A stretch of 9,008 nucleotides of DNA from an uncultured Oscillospiraceae bacterium (lineage in GTDB: Bacteria > Bacillota > Clostridia > Oscillospirales > Acutalibacteraceae), in NCBI GenBank assembly GCA_900552225.1, contig URYX01000060.1, positions 1-9,008 of the forward strand, given 5' to 3'. Positions 1 through 6,059 of this stretch are shown in pieces (position 1 is the first letter of the stretch; every line of letters starts with the position of its first letter). The notes below the pieces were generated by a model that worked only from the letters and a program-made list of their open reading frames with translations, was not told the origin of the DNA and did no database searches. The translations under genes and the position numbers were made by a program.

Positions 1-322
1 GGCAGCGGATGAGGGCGGCGGAAACATCCCGCGGCTCGCCGCTCCGGAGGAGAGAGGGCAGGGTCAGCAGCTCGGCCTCGGCCTCGGAAATGAGGGTATG
101 GCGCAGGAACAGGGGAAACCAGCGGGTGCGTGCATGAAACTCATCGATCAGGGCCTCGACCCGGGGCAGAAGCTCCTCCGGACGGTCACTGTCAAAGGCC
201 TCCTCCGTCTCCCCGAGCAGGGTCAGAAGCGCCTCGGTCTGTGTTTTCTGATACAGGATCGCCGCGGTGCACAGGGCGGTCAGCAGAAGCAGCAGGGAGA
301 GCGCAATCAGCATCCGTTTCAC
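1..322 (-). CDS. DUF4363 family protein (partial, C-terminus beyond window)
   Basis: The reading frame starts at a GTG at 322-320 and runs off the left edge after 107 codons. The GTG shares four bases (GTGA) with the stop of the DUF421 gene, and an AAGGAGG Shine-Dalgarno lies 7 nt upstream, which favours this start over the in-frame ATG at 313-311. The product begins with a short positive N-terminus and one hydrophobic segment (about residues 4-23, rich in Leu and Ala). An acidic, probably helical domain follows, with a central Trp-Phe (RTRWFPLF) and a downstream HTLISEAEAELL stretch. One N-terminal membrane anchor, a central Trp and a His-containing helix are what I recall for DUF4363. No biochemical function is known to me for the family. 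The coupling to DUF421 suggests that the two proteins act together in a membrane. Confidence 0.8.
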   Translation of the reverse strand, partial: MKRMLIALSLLLLLTALCTAAILYQKTQTEALLTLLGETEEAFDSDRPEELLPRVEALIDEFHARTRWFPLFLRHTLISEAEAELLTLPSLLRSGEPRDVSAALIRC

Positions 323-996
323 CGGGCTTCCTCCTTCGGAATGATGGTATAGCTGCCGTCGCCGGCCGCGGTCATGACAAAAATATCCTGCAGCTCCCGC
401 CGGTTGCGCCGCAGGGTCTTCTGCAGCTTTTCCGTATCCCAGCCGCAGGCGGCCATGGCCCAGTCGCAGGGCTTGCCGTCGGAGACGATAATCAGCGGCA
501 CGGCCTCGTGCGGCGGGGGCTGCGGCAGGTCGCCCCGCTGGGCGGGCTGGCGGTCGGTGCGCAGAAAGACGCTGACGGAGCCGTCGGTCTCCACCAGGGC
601 CGTGTCCACGTCCCGGAGGTCGAACACGCCCTGGCCGCGCAGCTTTTCGGACAGGTCCTCGACCGTCATCCGCAGCTTCTTCATGGTGTGGGGCAGCGGC
701 TGTCCGTGCCGCAGCACGACCATGGGGGTGCCGGTGATCCAGCGGGAAAACAGGGAGGATTTGAGCATGAGGACCGACAGCAGAATCTCCAGCGAGACCA
801 GCACGAGGATGGGGAGCAGTCCGCTGACGAGCGGAACGCCGGATTCCTGCATCGGGACGGAGGCCAGATCGGAGATCATCAGTGTGACGACCAGCTCGAT
901 CGGCTGCAGGTCACCGAGCTGCCGCTTGCCCATCAGGCGCAGGGCGACGATCAGGACGATATAGATGATGACGGTGCGGATGGCGGTGACGGCCAT
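319..996 (-). CDS. DUF421 (YetF-like) membrane protein
   Basis: The protein has 225 residues if it starts at the ATG at 996-994. An upstream in-frame TTG at 1032 would add 12 poorly conserved residues. The N-terminal half has about three hydrophobic segments: residues about 1-22, the LVVTLMISDLASVPM region, and LPILVLVSLEILLSVLML. It contains the family signature LRLMGKRQLGDLQP. The C-terminal half is a soluble DUF421 domain beginning near PMVVLRHGQPL, with a KLRMTVEDLSEKLR helix and a DVDTALVETDGSVSVFLR strand pair, ending in a basic and acidic tail. Bacillus YetF-type proteins are associated with the spore inner membrane and, in some mobile operons, with spore heat resistance. A spore role here is therefore plausible, and the adjacent spoIIIA operon supports it, but it is not shown. 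The Shine-Dalgarno (AGAAGG) sits somewhat far upstream. Confidence 0.9.
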   Translation of the reverse strand: MAVTAIRTVIIYIVLIVALRLMGKRQLGDLQPIELVVTLMISDLASVPMQESGVPLVSGLLPILVLVSLEILLSVLMLKSSLFSRWITGTPMVVLRHGQPLPHTMKKLRMTVEDLSEKLRGQGVFDLRDVDTALVETDGSVSVFLRTDRQPAQRGDLPQPPPHEAVPLIIVSDGKPCDWAMAACGWDTEKLQKTLRRNRRELQDIFVMTAAGDGSYTIIPKEEAR

Positions 997-1054
997 ACGG
1001 AGACGCTTCCCTTCTGCCGCGGAATGTGGCAAAGCCCTATGCGGGTTCCCTCTC

Positions 1055-1083
1055 TAAGGTGTCCGAAAGCACGGGAAATATGC
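1055..1083 (-). promoter_or_regulatory. Possible forespore-type (sigma-F/G) promoter for DUF421-DUF4363
   Basis: Read on the minus strand there is GCATA (1083-1079), 14 nt, then GGACACCTTA (1064-1055). The first matches the GYATA/GMATR -35 of forespore sigma factors. The second matches GGnnAnAnTR with one mismatch. The spacing is about 2 nt shorter than usual for sigma-F. A sigma-G reading (GCATA, N17, CACCTTA) has better spacing but a weaker -10. No convincing sigma-A promoter is visible upstream of the DUF421 gene. This is a weak candidate only. Confidence 0.25.
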
Positions 1084-1161
1084 AGAGGCGGCGAGTGTGC
1101 CGTTTTTTCGGCGGGCGAAGGAGGCTTTAGAAGGATGCGGCGGCTTTTCCGGCGGATTGTT

Positions 1162-1188
1162 GCGGACAAACGGTTCTATCGCGGACAA
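1162..1188 (+). promoter_or_regulatory. Direct repeat GCGGACAA, possible SpoIIID-type operator
   Basis: GCGGACAA occurs at 1162-1169 and again at 1181-1188, with starts 19 bp apart. The copies flank the proposed sigma-E -35 element, the second lying in the spacer. Each contains GGACAA, six of the seven bases of the SpoIIID consensus GGACAAG. A shorter copy, GCGGAC, lies at 1224-1229. SpoIIID is a mother-cell regulator that modulates many sigma-E genes in Bacillus. Its action here is inferred from motif likeness and position only. Confidence 0.35.
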
Positions 1189-1202
1189 CTTCCGCATACA
1201 GA
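1173..1202 (+). promoter_or_regulatory. Candidate sigma-E promoter of the spoIIIA operon
   Basis: GTTCTATC (1173-1180), a 14-nt spacer and CATACAGA (1195-1202) resemble the sigma-E elements GTCATATT and CATACAnT, with 5 of 8 matches in the -35 and CATACA intact in the -10. Transcription would start near 1209, giving a leader of about 90 nt before spoIIIAA. The spoIIIA operon is a classical sigma-E target in Bacillus. I see no competing sigma-A promoter nearby. The -10 match is good and the -35 match only fair. Confidence 0.5.
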
Positions 1203-1224
1203 TGGGACATCCCTACGATAAGAG

Positions 1225-1263
1225 CGGACGGGCAGGGCGGCGTTCGGACTGCCTGTCTGTCCG
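1225..1263 (+). other. 12-bp hairpin in the presumed spoIIIA mRNA leader
   Basis: Positions 1225-1236 can pair with 1252-1263 over 12 consecutive base pairs, two of them G-U wobbles, leaving a 15-nt loop. No U-tract follows on either strand, so it does not look like an intrinsic terminator. It ends 37 nt before the spoIIIAA ATG and leaves the Shine-Dalgarno (GTGAGG, about 1286-1291) free. It may stabilise the mRNA or have no function. Only the pairing itself is directly seen. Confidence 0.4.
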
Positions 1264-1300
1264 GCAACGGAAATCAGGCGACAAAGTGAGGAACGGGCTT

Positions 1301-2608
1301 ATGAATGCGTTTTACTTACAGGCGGCCTCCTATCTGCCGCAGCCGCTGCGGCGGGCGGCAGAGCGGGTGGAGCCGGCGGTGCAGGAGCGGGTGCACGAGC
1401 TGCGGCTGCGGCGCGGAAGGCCGCTGACGCTGTCCGCGGCGGATGGGGAATGGTGGGTCACGCTGCGCGGCGAGGTGACGGCGGCCCGGCAGCCGGGGCT
1501 GACGCTGTGCCGTCAGGAGGAGCTGGACGAATGCCTGCTGCGGCTGTGCGGCTATTCGGTGCACACCCACGAGGAGGAGCTGCGGCAGGGCTTTGTCTGC
1601 ACGGACAGCGGCTGCCGGGCGGGGCTCGGCGGCACGGTGGTGACCGAAAACGGACAGGCAACGGCCATGCGGCAGCTGACGTCGGTCTGTCTGCGGGTGG
1701 CGCGGCCGCACGAGGGCTGTGCCGCGCCGCTGCTGCCGTATCTCTGTCCGGACGGGGTGCCGCGCAGCGCCGTGCTGTGCGGGGCACCGTCCAGCGGGAA
1801 AACCAGCCTGCTGCGGGATGCGGCCCGGCAGCTGGCGGCCGGAGAGGCCGGGCGGCGGCTGCGGGTAGCGGTAGCGGATGAGCGCGGCGAGCTTGCGCTC
1901 GGGGAGACGCTCGCGGACTGTGACGTGCTGACGGGCTGCCGCAAGGCCGAGGGAATCGTGCGGGCGGTGCGCTGTCTGGCGCCGGATGTGCTGGTGTTTG
2001 ACGAGTGGGGCGGCGCCGAGGAATGCCGGGCGGTGGAGGAGGCACTGCGCTGCGGGGTGGCGGTGCTCACCAGCTGCCATGCCGGGTCGCTGCGGGAGCT
2101 GTGGCAGCGGCCGGCGGTGTCCCGCGTGCTGCGGACGGGCGGCATACGGGAGCTGTTTTTGCTGGAGGGATACCGGCACGCGGGACAGATCGCGTGCCAT
2201 AGGGAAGCAGGGGATTGGATTGCTGAAAATCATCGGCTTGATATGTGTGGCGGCATCGGGGATCGGGGCCGGGGTGTATGCGGCCCGCCGCCTGCGCCGG
2301 CGGGTGAGGGTGCTGGGGGAGCTGCTGCGGCTGCTGAGCTTTACCGTCAGCCGTATCCGCTATACGGCGGCACCGGTACAGACGGTGCTGCGCGAGGCGG
2401 CGGACAGCGGCGGGGAGGGACAGACGCTTTTGCGGCGGGCGGCCGCCTGTGCGCCGGAGCAGCTGTGCGCCGTGTGGGAGCGGGAGGCACGGAGCTATGC
2501 AGCCGAGGCGGGACTCTCCCCGGAGGAGACGGAGCTGCTCACGGAGTTCGGGAGTCTGTTTGGGAAAAGCGACCGGCAGAGCCTGTGCGCGGCGGCGGCC
2601 CTGTATGA
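1301..2608 (+). CDS. spoIIIAA: Stage III sporulation protein AA, ATPase (reading frame extends over spoIIIAB)
   Basis: SpoIIIAA is the cytoplasmic ATPase of the SpoIIIA-SpoIIQ channel and resembles ATPases of type II and type IV secretion. The ATG at 1301 follows GTGAGG with 9 nt spacing; upstream in-frame starts lack homology. Visible motifs are Walker A GAPSSGKTS (residues about 161-169), DERGEL (about 193-198) and a Walker B-like DVLVFDEWGG (about 229-238) with acidic D234 and E235. I would expect DEIG or DELG, so Trp236 is unusual. The recognisable domain ends near residue 305, about the length of Bacillus SpoIIIAA (about 307). No stop occurs there. The frame stays open to a TGA at 2606-2608, giving 435 residues. 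The last 130 or so are Gly/Ala/Arg-rich and out of frame with spoIIIAB, so they are probably not a conserved domain. A single missing base near 2201-2223 would explain this. Confidence 0.88.
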   Translation: MNAFYLQAASYLPQPLRRAAERVEPAVQERVHELRLRRGRPLTLSAADGEWWVTLRGEVTAARQPGLTLCRQEELDECLLRLCGYSVHTHEEELRQGFVCTDSGCRAGLGGTVVTENGQATAMRQLTSVCLRVARPHEGCAAPLLPYLCPDGVPRSAVLCGAPSSGKTSLLRDAARQLAAGEAGRRLRVAVADERGELALGETLADCDVLTGCRKAEGIVRAVRCLAPDVLVFDEWGGAEECRAVEEALRCGVAVLTSCHAGSLRELWQRPAVSRVLRTGGIRELFLLEGYRHAGQIACHREAGDWIAENHRLDMCGGIGDRGRGVCGPPPAPAGEGAGGAAAAAELYRQPYPLYGGTGTDGAARGGGQRRGGTDAFAAGGRLCAGAAVRRVGAGGTELCSRGGTLPGGDGAAHGVRESVWEKRPAEPVRGGGPV

Positions 2609-2723
2609 GACGCGGGTGACGGATCAGCTGCGCCGGGCACAGGCCTGTGCCGACGAAAAGGGGCGGCTGTACATCTCGCTCGGCGTGTCCGGCGGGCTGT
2701 GCGCCGTGCTGCTGCTGATATGA
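2220..2723 (+). CDS. spoIIIAB: Stage III sporulation protein AB
   Basis: The protein has 167 residues from a TTG at 2220, close to Bacillus SpoIIIAB (about 171). No ATG exists near the expected start. TTG at 2220 has an AGGGG Shine-Dalgarno 6 nt upstream and gives the typical beginning MLKIIGLICVAASG. CTG at 2223 is a less likely alternative. There are hydrophobic segments at residues about 3-20 and at the extreme C-terminus (SLGVSGGLCAVLLLI). Between them lies a helical domain with the motifs RRVRVLGELLRLLSF and LSPEETELLTEFGSLFGKSD, the latter typical of the family. SpoIIIAB is a membrane protein whose soluble domain resembles type II secretion GspF, and it is thought to work with the SpoIIIAA ATPase in the mother-cell membrane. 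Its first 389 nt overlap the open end of the spoIIIAA frame. Confidence 0.92.
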   Translation: MLKIIGLICVAASGIGAGVYAARRLRRRVRVLGELLRLLSFTVSRIRYTAAPVQTVLREAADSGGEGQTLLRRAAACAPEQLCAVWEREARSYAAEAGLSPEETELLTEFGSLFGKSDRQSLCAAAALYETRVTDQLRRAQACADEKGRLYISLGVSGGLCAVLLLI

Positions 2724-2738
2724 CACGGAGGAACCGGA

Positions 2739-2933
2739 ATGGATGTGGATCTGATTTTTAAAATTGCGGCGGTGGGAATCCTGGTGGCGGTGCTCAATCA
2801 GGTGCTGATCCGCTCCGGGCGGGAGGAGCAGGCCATGCTGACCACGCTGGCCGGACTGATTGTGGTGCTGACGATGATTGTGACGGAGATCAGCCGCCTG
2901 TTTGAAACGGTCAAGGCGGTATTCGGCTTGTAG
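2739..2933 (+). CDS. spoIIIAC: Stage III sporulation protein AC
   Basis: This is a 64-residue membrane protein starting at an ATG with a GGAGG Shine-Dalgarno a few bases upstream, 15 nt after the spoIIIAB stop. It has two hydrophobic helices, about residues 5-23 (FKIAAVGILVAVLNQVLI) and about 33-50 (LTTLAGLIVVLTMIVTEI). They are joined by a short charged loop, SGREEQA. Size (Bacillus homologue about 68), topology and position between AB and AD all match SpoIIIAC. It is an integral membrane part of the SpoIIIA complex in the mother-cell membrane. Its exact role is not established. Confidence 0.95.
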   Translation: MDVDLIFKIAAVGILVAVLNQVLIRSGREEQAMLTTLAGLIVVLTMIVTEISRLFETVKAVFGL

Positions 2934-2945
2934 AAGGGAACGGAT

Positions 2946-3353
2946 ATGAAGCTGTGGACGGTTATGGGCGTGACGGTGGCGGCGGCCGTGTTCTGCGCGC
3001 TGCTTCGGAAAAGGCAGCCGGAGCAGGGGCTGCTGCTCGGACTTCTGGCGGGAATCACGGCGATGGCGGCGATTCTGCCGCGGCTGGTGCCGCTGCTTCA
3101 GGCGGTCGGGGAGATGACGGAGCTGTCCCCGACGCTCGGTGAGTACGGGCCGATTCTTGTCAAGGGGCTCGGCATCTGCCTGCTGACCGAGACGGCGGCG
3201 GATGCGTGCCGGGACGCCGGAGAGCAGGGTCTGGCCGCCAAAACGGAGCTGGCGGGGAAAACGGTGCTTCTGCTGCTGGCGGTGCCGCTGTTTGAGCAGG
3301 TGACAAGGCTGGCGGCGGCGCTCATTACGGGACAGGAAGCGGGAGGAGCATGA
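2946..3353 (+). CDS. spoIIIAD: Stage III sporulation protein AD
   Basis: The protein has 135 residues (Bacillus about 133), starting at an ATG after AAGGGA and 12 nt beyond the spoIIIAC stop. It is hydrophobic, with segments near residues 4-20, 28-52, about 70-85 and 105-130. The stretch GPILVKGLGICLLTETAADACRDAG is recognisable SpoIIIAD sequence in its middle part. Like SpoIIIAC it is an integral membrane component of the SpoIIIA channel complex. Its stop overlaps the spoIIIAE start as ATGA (3350-3353), which suggests translational coupling and near-equal production of AD and AE. Confidence 0.95.
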   Translation: MKLWTVMGVTVAAAVFCALLRKRQPEQGLLLGLLAGITAMAAILPRLVPLLQAVGEMTELSPTLGEYGPILVKGLGICLLTETAADACRDAGEQGLAAKTELAGKTVLLLLAVPLFEQVTRLAAALITGQEAGGA

Positions 3354-4507
3354 AAGGGAGACGGAGGCGGTGGTGGTTGGCCGTGCTCGGGGTGAGCGTG
3401 CTTGCCCTGCTGCTGCCGCTGACGGCGGCGGCGCAGAGCGAGCGGGAGCTGTTTGACGAGCAGCGGGAGGCCAGCGGGGCGCAGGAGCTGTGGGAGCAGA
3501 TGCCGCAGGAGATCCGGGGGCAGCTTGAAAATCTCGGGATTACGGAGGTGGCCCCGGAGGGGATCACCGCGCTGCAGCCGGAGACGGTGGGCAGCAGCCT
3601 GTGGAGCCTTGTGCTGCAGGAGGCGGGAGGGCCGCTCCGTATGGGTGGGGTGCTGCTCGGTGTGCTGATTCTGTGCGCGGCGGCGGAGGGGATGCGCACG
3701 CTGAGCGACCGGCTGATGGCGCAGTCGGTGTTCCAGACGGTGACCTCGGTGGCCGTGTGCGTCACGGTGCTGCCGGAGCTGCTGGGCTGCATCGGCCGGG
3801 TGAGTGAGGCGGTGACCGGCTGTACGGTCTTTATGGGCAGCTTTGTGCCGGTGTATGCGGCGGTGCTGGCCGCCTCGGGACGGGCGGCCTCGGCGCTCTC
3901 GTTCCAGTCGGTGGTGCTGTGCGTTGCCGAGTGGATGACGGTGCTGATCCGGCAGTGGATCACGCCGCTTGTGACCGTGTCGCTGGCGCTCGGCGCGGTG
4001 GGGAGCGCGGGGACGCCGTGGAAGCTGTCCGCCGTCGGGGATTGCCTCCACAAGCTGTGCACCTGGGGGCTCGGCCTGCTCGGCACGGTGTTTACGGGGC
4101 TTTTGTCGGTGCAGAACATGACGGGGGAGGCGGCGGATACGCTGGCCTCCCGCACCCTGCGCTTCTCGGTGGCCAATCTGGTGCCGGTTGTCGGGGGCGC
4201 GGTCAGCGAGGCGCTCGGCACCGTGCGGGGGTGCCTCGGGCTGCTGCGGTCATCGCTCGGGGGGATCGGTATTCTTTCGGTGGTGCTGCTGGTGGGACCT
4301 CCCCTGCTTGCCTGTGTCTGGTGGCTGCTGATGCTCTCGCTGTGCGGTGCGGCGGCGGAGCTGCTGCTGCAGAGGCCGATTGCCGACTGGATGCGGTCGG
4401 TGGCGGGGACGGTCAAAACGCTGATTGCCGTGCTGGTGATCTGTGCCCTGTTTCTGATTGTGGCGGTTACCGTGGTGCACGGCGCGGGAGGAGGGACGGC
4501 GGGATGA
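3350..4507 (+). CDS. spoIIIAE: Stage III sporulation protein AE
   Basis: The protein has 385 residues (Bacillus about 399). It begins with a classical export signal: the basic MKGRRRR, a hydrophobic core to about residue 24, then TAAAQS, which looks like a signal peptidase site. A soluble stretch of about 70 residues follows (SERELFDEQ to about AGGPLRM). After it come several membrane helices, up to about 365, including GGVLLGVLILCAAAEGM, a long central cluster, and GTVKTLIAVLVICALFLIVAVTVV at the end. SpoIIIAE is the largest polytopic subunit of the SpoIIIA complex and resembles permease-like export components. The gene overlaps both neighbours by 4 nt (ATGA at each end), so AD, AE and AF are probably translated as a coupled block. 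Confidence 0.95.
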   Translation: MKGRRRRWWLAVLGVSVLALLLPLTAAAQSERELFDEQREASGAQELWEQMPQEIRGQLENLGITEVAPEGITALQPETVGSSLWSLVLQEAGGPLRMGGVLLGVLILCAAAEGMRTLSDRLMAQSVFQTVTSVAVCVTVLPELLGCIGRVSEAVTGCTVFMGSFVPVYAAVLAASGRAASALSFQSVVLCVAEWMTVLIRQWITPLVTVSLALGAVGSAGTPWKLSAVGDCLHKLCTWGLGLLGTVFTGLLSVQNMTGEAADTLASRTLRFSVANLVPVVGGAVSEALGTVRGCLGLLRSSLGGIGILSVVLLVGPPLLACVWWLLMLSLCGAAAELLLQRPIADWMRSVAGTVKTLIAVLVICALFLIVAVTVVHGAGGGTAG

Positions 4508-4977
4508 ATACCGTACAGAGCTGGGCGCTCGGGCTTTGCTGCGCGGCGATTGCCTGCACGCTGCTGCGGCTGCTGGTGCCGGAGCGCGGCATCGGGAAGC
4601 TGTTTGCGGTGCTGTCGGCGCTGTGCTTCCTGTGCTGCTTTGTGTCGCCTCTGCTGACGCTCAGCGGGCAGCTGACGCTGCCGGCGGAGCACTTTCCGCG
4701 GGAGGTGCAGGACGGGCTGCTGCTTGAACGGATGAACCGGCAGACCAGGCAGGCGGCGGAGACGGCGGTCGCCTCCGCGGTGCGCAGTGTCCTGGATGCC
4801 TACGGCTATACGACGGAAAAAGTCGAGATACAGACGGATACTTCGGAGGAGGGGTACATATATATGGTAGGGGTTACGGTATGGACGGACGGGAAAAGTG
4901 CCCTGCATTCCTCGGCCATCGCGGCCCTGCTGCGGCAGAGGCTCGGGGTGGCGGTCACGGTGCGCGTGGCGGAATAG
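4504..4977 (+). CDS. spoIIIAF: Stage III sporulation protein AF
   Basis: The protein has 157 residues from an ATG at 4504 that overlaps the spoIIIAE stop, with GGAGGAGG about 8 nt upstream. Longer in-frame upstream sequence lies inside spoIIIAE and is not homologous. There are two membrane helices: residues about 5-23 (QSWALGLCCAAIACTLLRLL) and about 33-52 (LFAVLSALCFLCCFVSPLL), separated by the family-typical PERGIGKL. A charged helix follows (ERMNRQTRQAAETA). Last is a small alpha/beta domain, VRSVLDAYGYTTEKVEI to VAVTVRVAE, matching the ring-building fold shared with type III secretion ring proteins. It is shorter than Bacillus SpoIIIAF (about 206). It probably sits in the mother-cell membrane with its domain in the intermembrane space. 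Confidence 0.93.
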   Translation: MNTVQSWALGLCCAAIACTLLRLLVPERGIGKLFAVLSALCFLCCFVSPLLTLSGQLTLPAEHFPREVQDGLLLERMNRQTRQAAETAVASAVRSVLDAYGYTTEKVEIQTDTSEEGYIYMVGVTVWTDGKSALHSSAIAALLRQRLGVAVTVRVAE

Positions 4978-4985
4978 GAGGGGCA

Positions 4986-5435
4986 GTGGCGGTGAAAACG
5001 GAACGCAGGCCGGCCGGGCGGTGGAAGCGCCTGCTGCAGGGCGGAGGCGGACAGAGGCTGCTGGTGGTGCTCGGGTTGCTCGGAATGGCGCTGATCCTGC
5101 TGTCGCAGCTGCGGGGGCGGGAGACGTCCGCGGGCGGCGATTTTTCGCAGGAGGCCGCGGAGTATGCGCGGGAGCTGGAGACGCGGCTTTGCGAAATGGT
5201 CGGCCGGATGGAAGGGGTCGGCGCGTGCCGCGTGTTGGTGACGCTGGAGAACGGGTCCGAATATGTATACGGTGACCGCTCACAGCCGGTGACGGAGCGG
5301 ATGCCGGCCGTCCGGGGCGTGATGGTGCTCTGTGAGGGGGCGGGCAGCCCGGAGGTCAGGGAGCGGGTGACGCAGGCGGTGATGACGGCGCTGCATATCA
5401 CCAGGCGGCGCGTGTGCGTGGATCAAATGTCGTGA
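4986..5435 (+). CDS. spoIIIAG: Stage III sporulation protein AG (short, insertion reduced)
   Basis: The protein has 149 residues from a GTG at 4986, 8 nt after the spoIIIAF stop. The AGGAGGGG Shine-Dalgarno at 4976-4983 fits either this GTG (close) or a second GTG at 4992; no ATG is available. A basic N-terminus is followed by one membrane helix (residues about 24-40, LLVVLGLLGMALILLSQ) and an acidic linker. The ring-building domain then runs from about 53 to 147: RLCEMVGRMEGVGACRVLVTL, ENGSEYVYGD, AVRGVMVLCEGAG and VTQAVMTALHITRRRVCV. SpoIIIAG forms a large ring in the space between mother cell and forespore. Bacillus SpoIIIAG is about 229 residues and has a long insertion between the strands equivalent to EYVY and VRGVMV. 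Here only about 14 residues fill that place, so the beta-wedge and beta-ring part appears to be missing. Confidence 0.92.
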   Translation: MAVKTERRPAGRWKRLLQGGGGQRLLVVLGLLGMALILLSQLRGRETSAGGDFSQEAAEYARELETRLCEMVGRMEGVGACRVLVTLENGSEYVYGDRSQPVTERMPAVRGVMVLCEGAGSPEVRERVTQAVMTALHITRRRVCVDQMS

Positions 5436-5451
5436 GGAAAGGGTGTACGGT

Positions 5452-6009
5452 ATGGGTCGATGGATCGGGAAAAAGCAGGTGCTGCTGGCGGTGCTGGTGG
5501 CGGCGTTGGGGGTAGCCGTCTATCTGAATTATTATTTTGCCTCCCAGAATCCCCTGGCGTCGCAGACGGGCACCTCCGCCACGGGGGAGACCGCCGGAAA
5601 GCATCTCGGGGATTCCCTGTATGTCGGGGCGACGACGGGTCAGACGGAGCCGACGTCGGCGGATTACTTTGAGACGGCCCGCCGGAACCGGAAGAATGCG
5701 CGGGAGGAGGCGCTGGAGATTCTGCAGGATACGCTGCAGGATGTCACGCTCTCGGAGGAGGCGCAGAAGGAGGCGCTGGACCGGGTGGCCGCCCTGACGT
5801 CGGCTGTGGAGCGGGAGAGCGCGCTGGAGGCGCTGATCCTGGCGAAGGGCTTTGCCGACTGCGTGGTGTATATCGACGGGGATCACTGTCATGTCGTGGT
5901 GAAGGCGGAGGTGCTCGACGCCGGACAAAGCGTGCAGATTCTGGAAATTGTGACGACACAGTCCCGGGTTCCGGCAGAAAATATCGATATTGTCGCGGTA
6001 AATTCGTAA
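5452..6009 (+). CDS. spoIIIAH: Stage III sporulation protein AH
   Basis: The protein has 185 residues (Bacillus about 218) from an ATG at 5452 preceded by GAGGAAAGG; an in-frame GTG at 5443 is a weaker alternative. There is one membrane helix near residues 9-28 (QVLLAVLVAALGVAVYLNYY). A Ser/Thr/Gly-rich linker (about 31-70) precedes a helical segment, YFETARRNRKNAREEALEIL. The C-terminal YscJ/EscJ-like ring domain spans about 97-185 and includes EALILAKGFADCVVYIDGD and VSPEQ-like VPAENIDIVAVNS at the end. SpoIIIAH is anchored in the mother-cell membrane and binds forespore SpoIIQ across the intermembrane space, holding the channel together. It is the last gene of the sporulation operon. No terminator is seen after it, and the next promoter starts within 8 nt of its stop. 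Confidence 0.96.
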   Translation: MGRWIGKKQVLLAVLVAALGVAVYLNYYFASQNPLASQTGTSATGETAGKHLGDSLYVGATTGQTEPTSADYFETARRNRKNAREEALEILQDTLQDVTLSEEAQKEALDRVAALTSAVERESALEALILAKGFADCVVYIDGDHCHVVVKAEVLDAGQSVQILEIVTTQSRVPAENIDIVAVNS

Positions 6010-6016
6010 AAAAGGG

Positions 6017-6044
6017 TTGTCGGAAAAAAAGTTTGTGGTATAAT
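6017..6044 (+). promoter_or_regulatory. Sigma-A promoter with extended -10, driving the asp23/nusB cluster
   Basis: TTGTCG (6017-6022), 16 nt, then a perfect TATAAT (6039-6044) preceded by TG at 6036-6037, the extended -10 form TGnTATAAT. The surrounding sequence is AT-rich in an otherwise GC-rich window, including an A-run between the elements. The start point should be about 6050-6052, leaving a leader of about 100 nt before the asp23-type gene. This is the clearest promoter in the window. It separates the sporulation operon from a vegetative one. Confidence 0.88.
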
Positions 6045-6059
6045 AGAGAAAAGTGTATC

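Noticed and set aside
130..1221. Long plus-strand open frame opposite DUF421-DUF4363
   Set aside because: Its product is Gly, His, Gln and Arg-rich with no recognisable domain, while the minus strand shows two clear families with ribosome sites and a 4-nt overlap.
3325..5283. 652-codon minus-strand open frame opposite spoIIIAE, AF and AG
   Set aside because: It is a product of high GC content: Ser, Pro, Arg and Thr-rich, no domain, no plausible start context, and it lies wholly opposite well-recognised spoIIIA genes.
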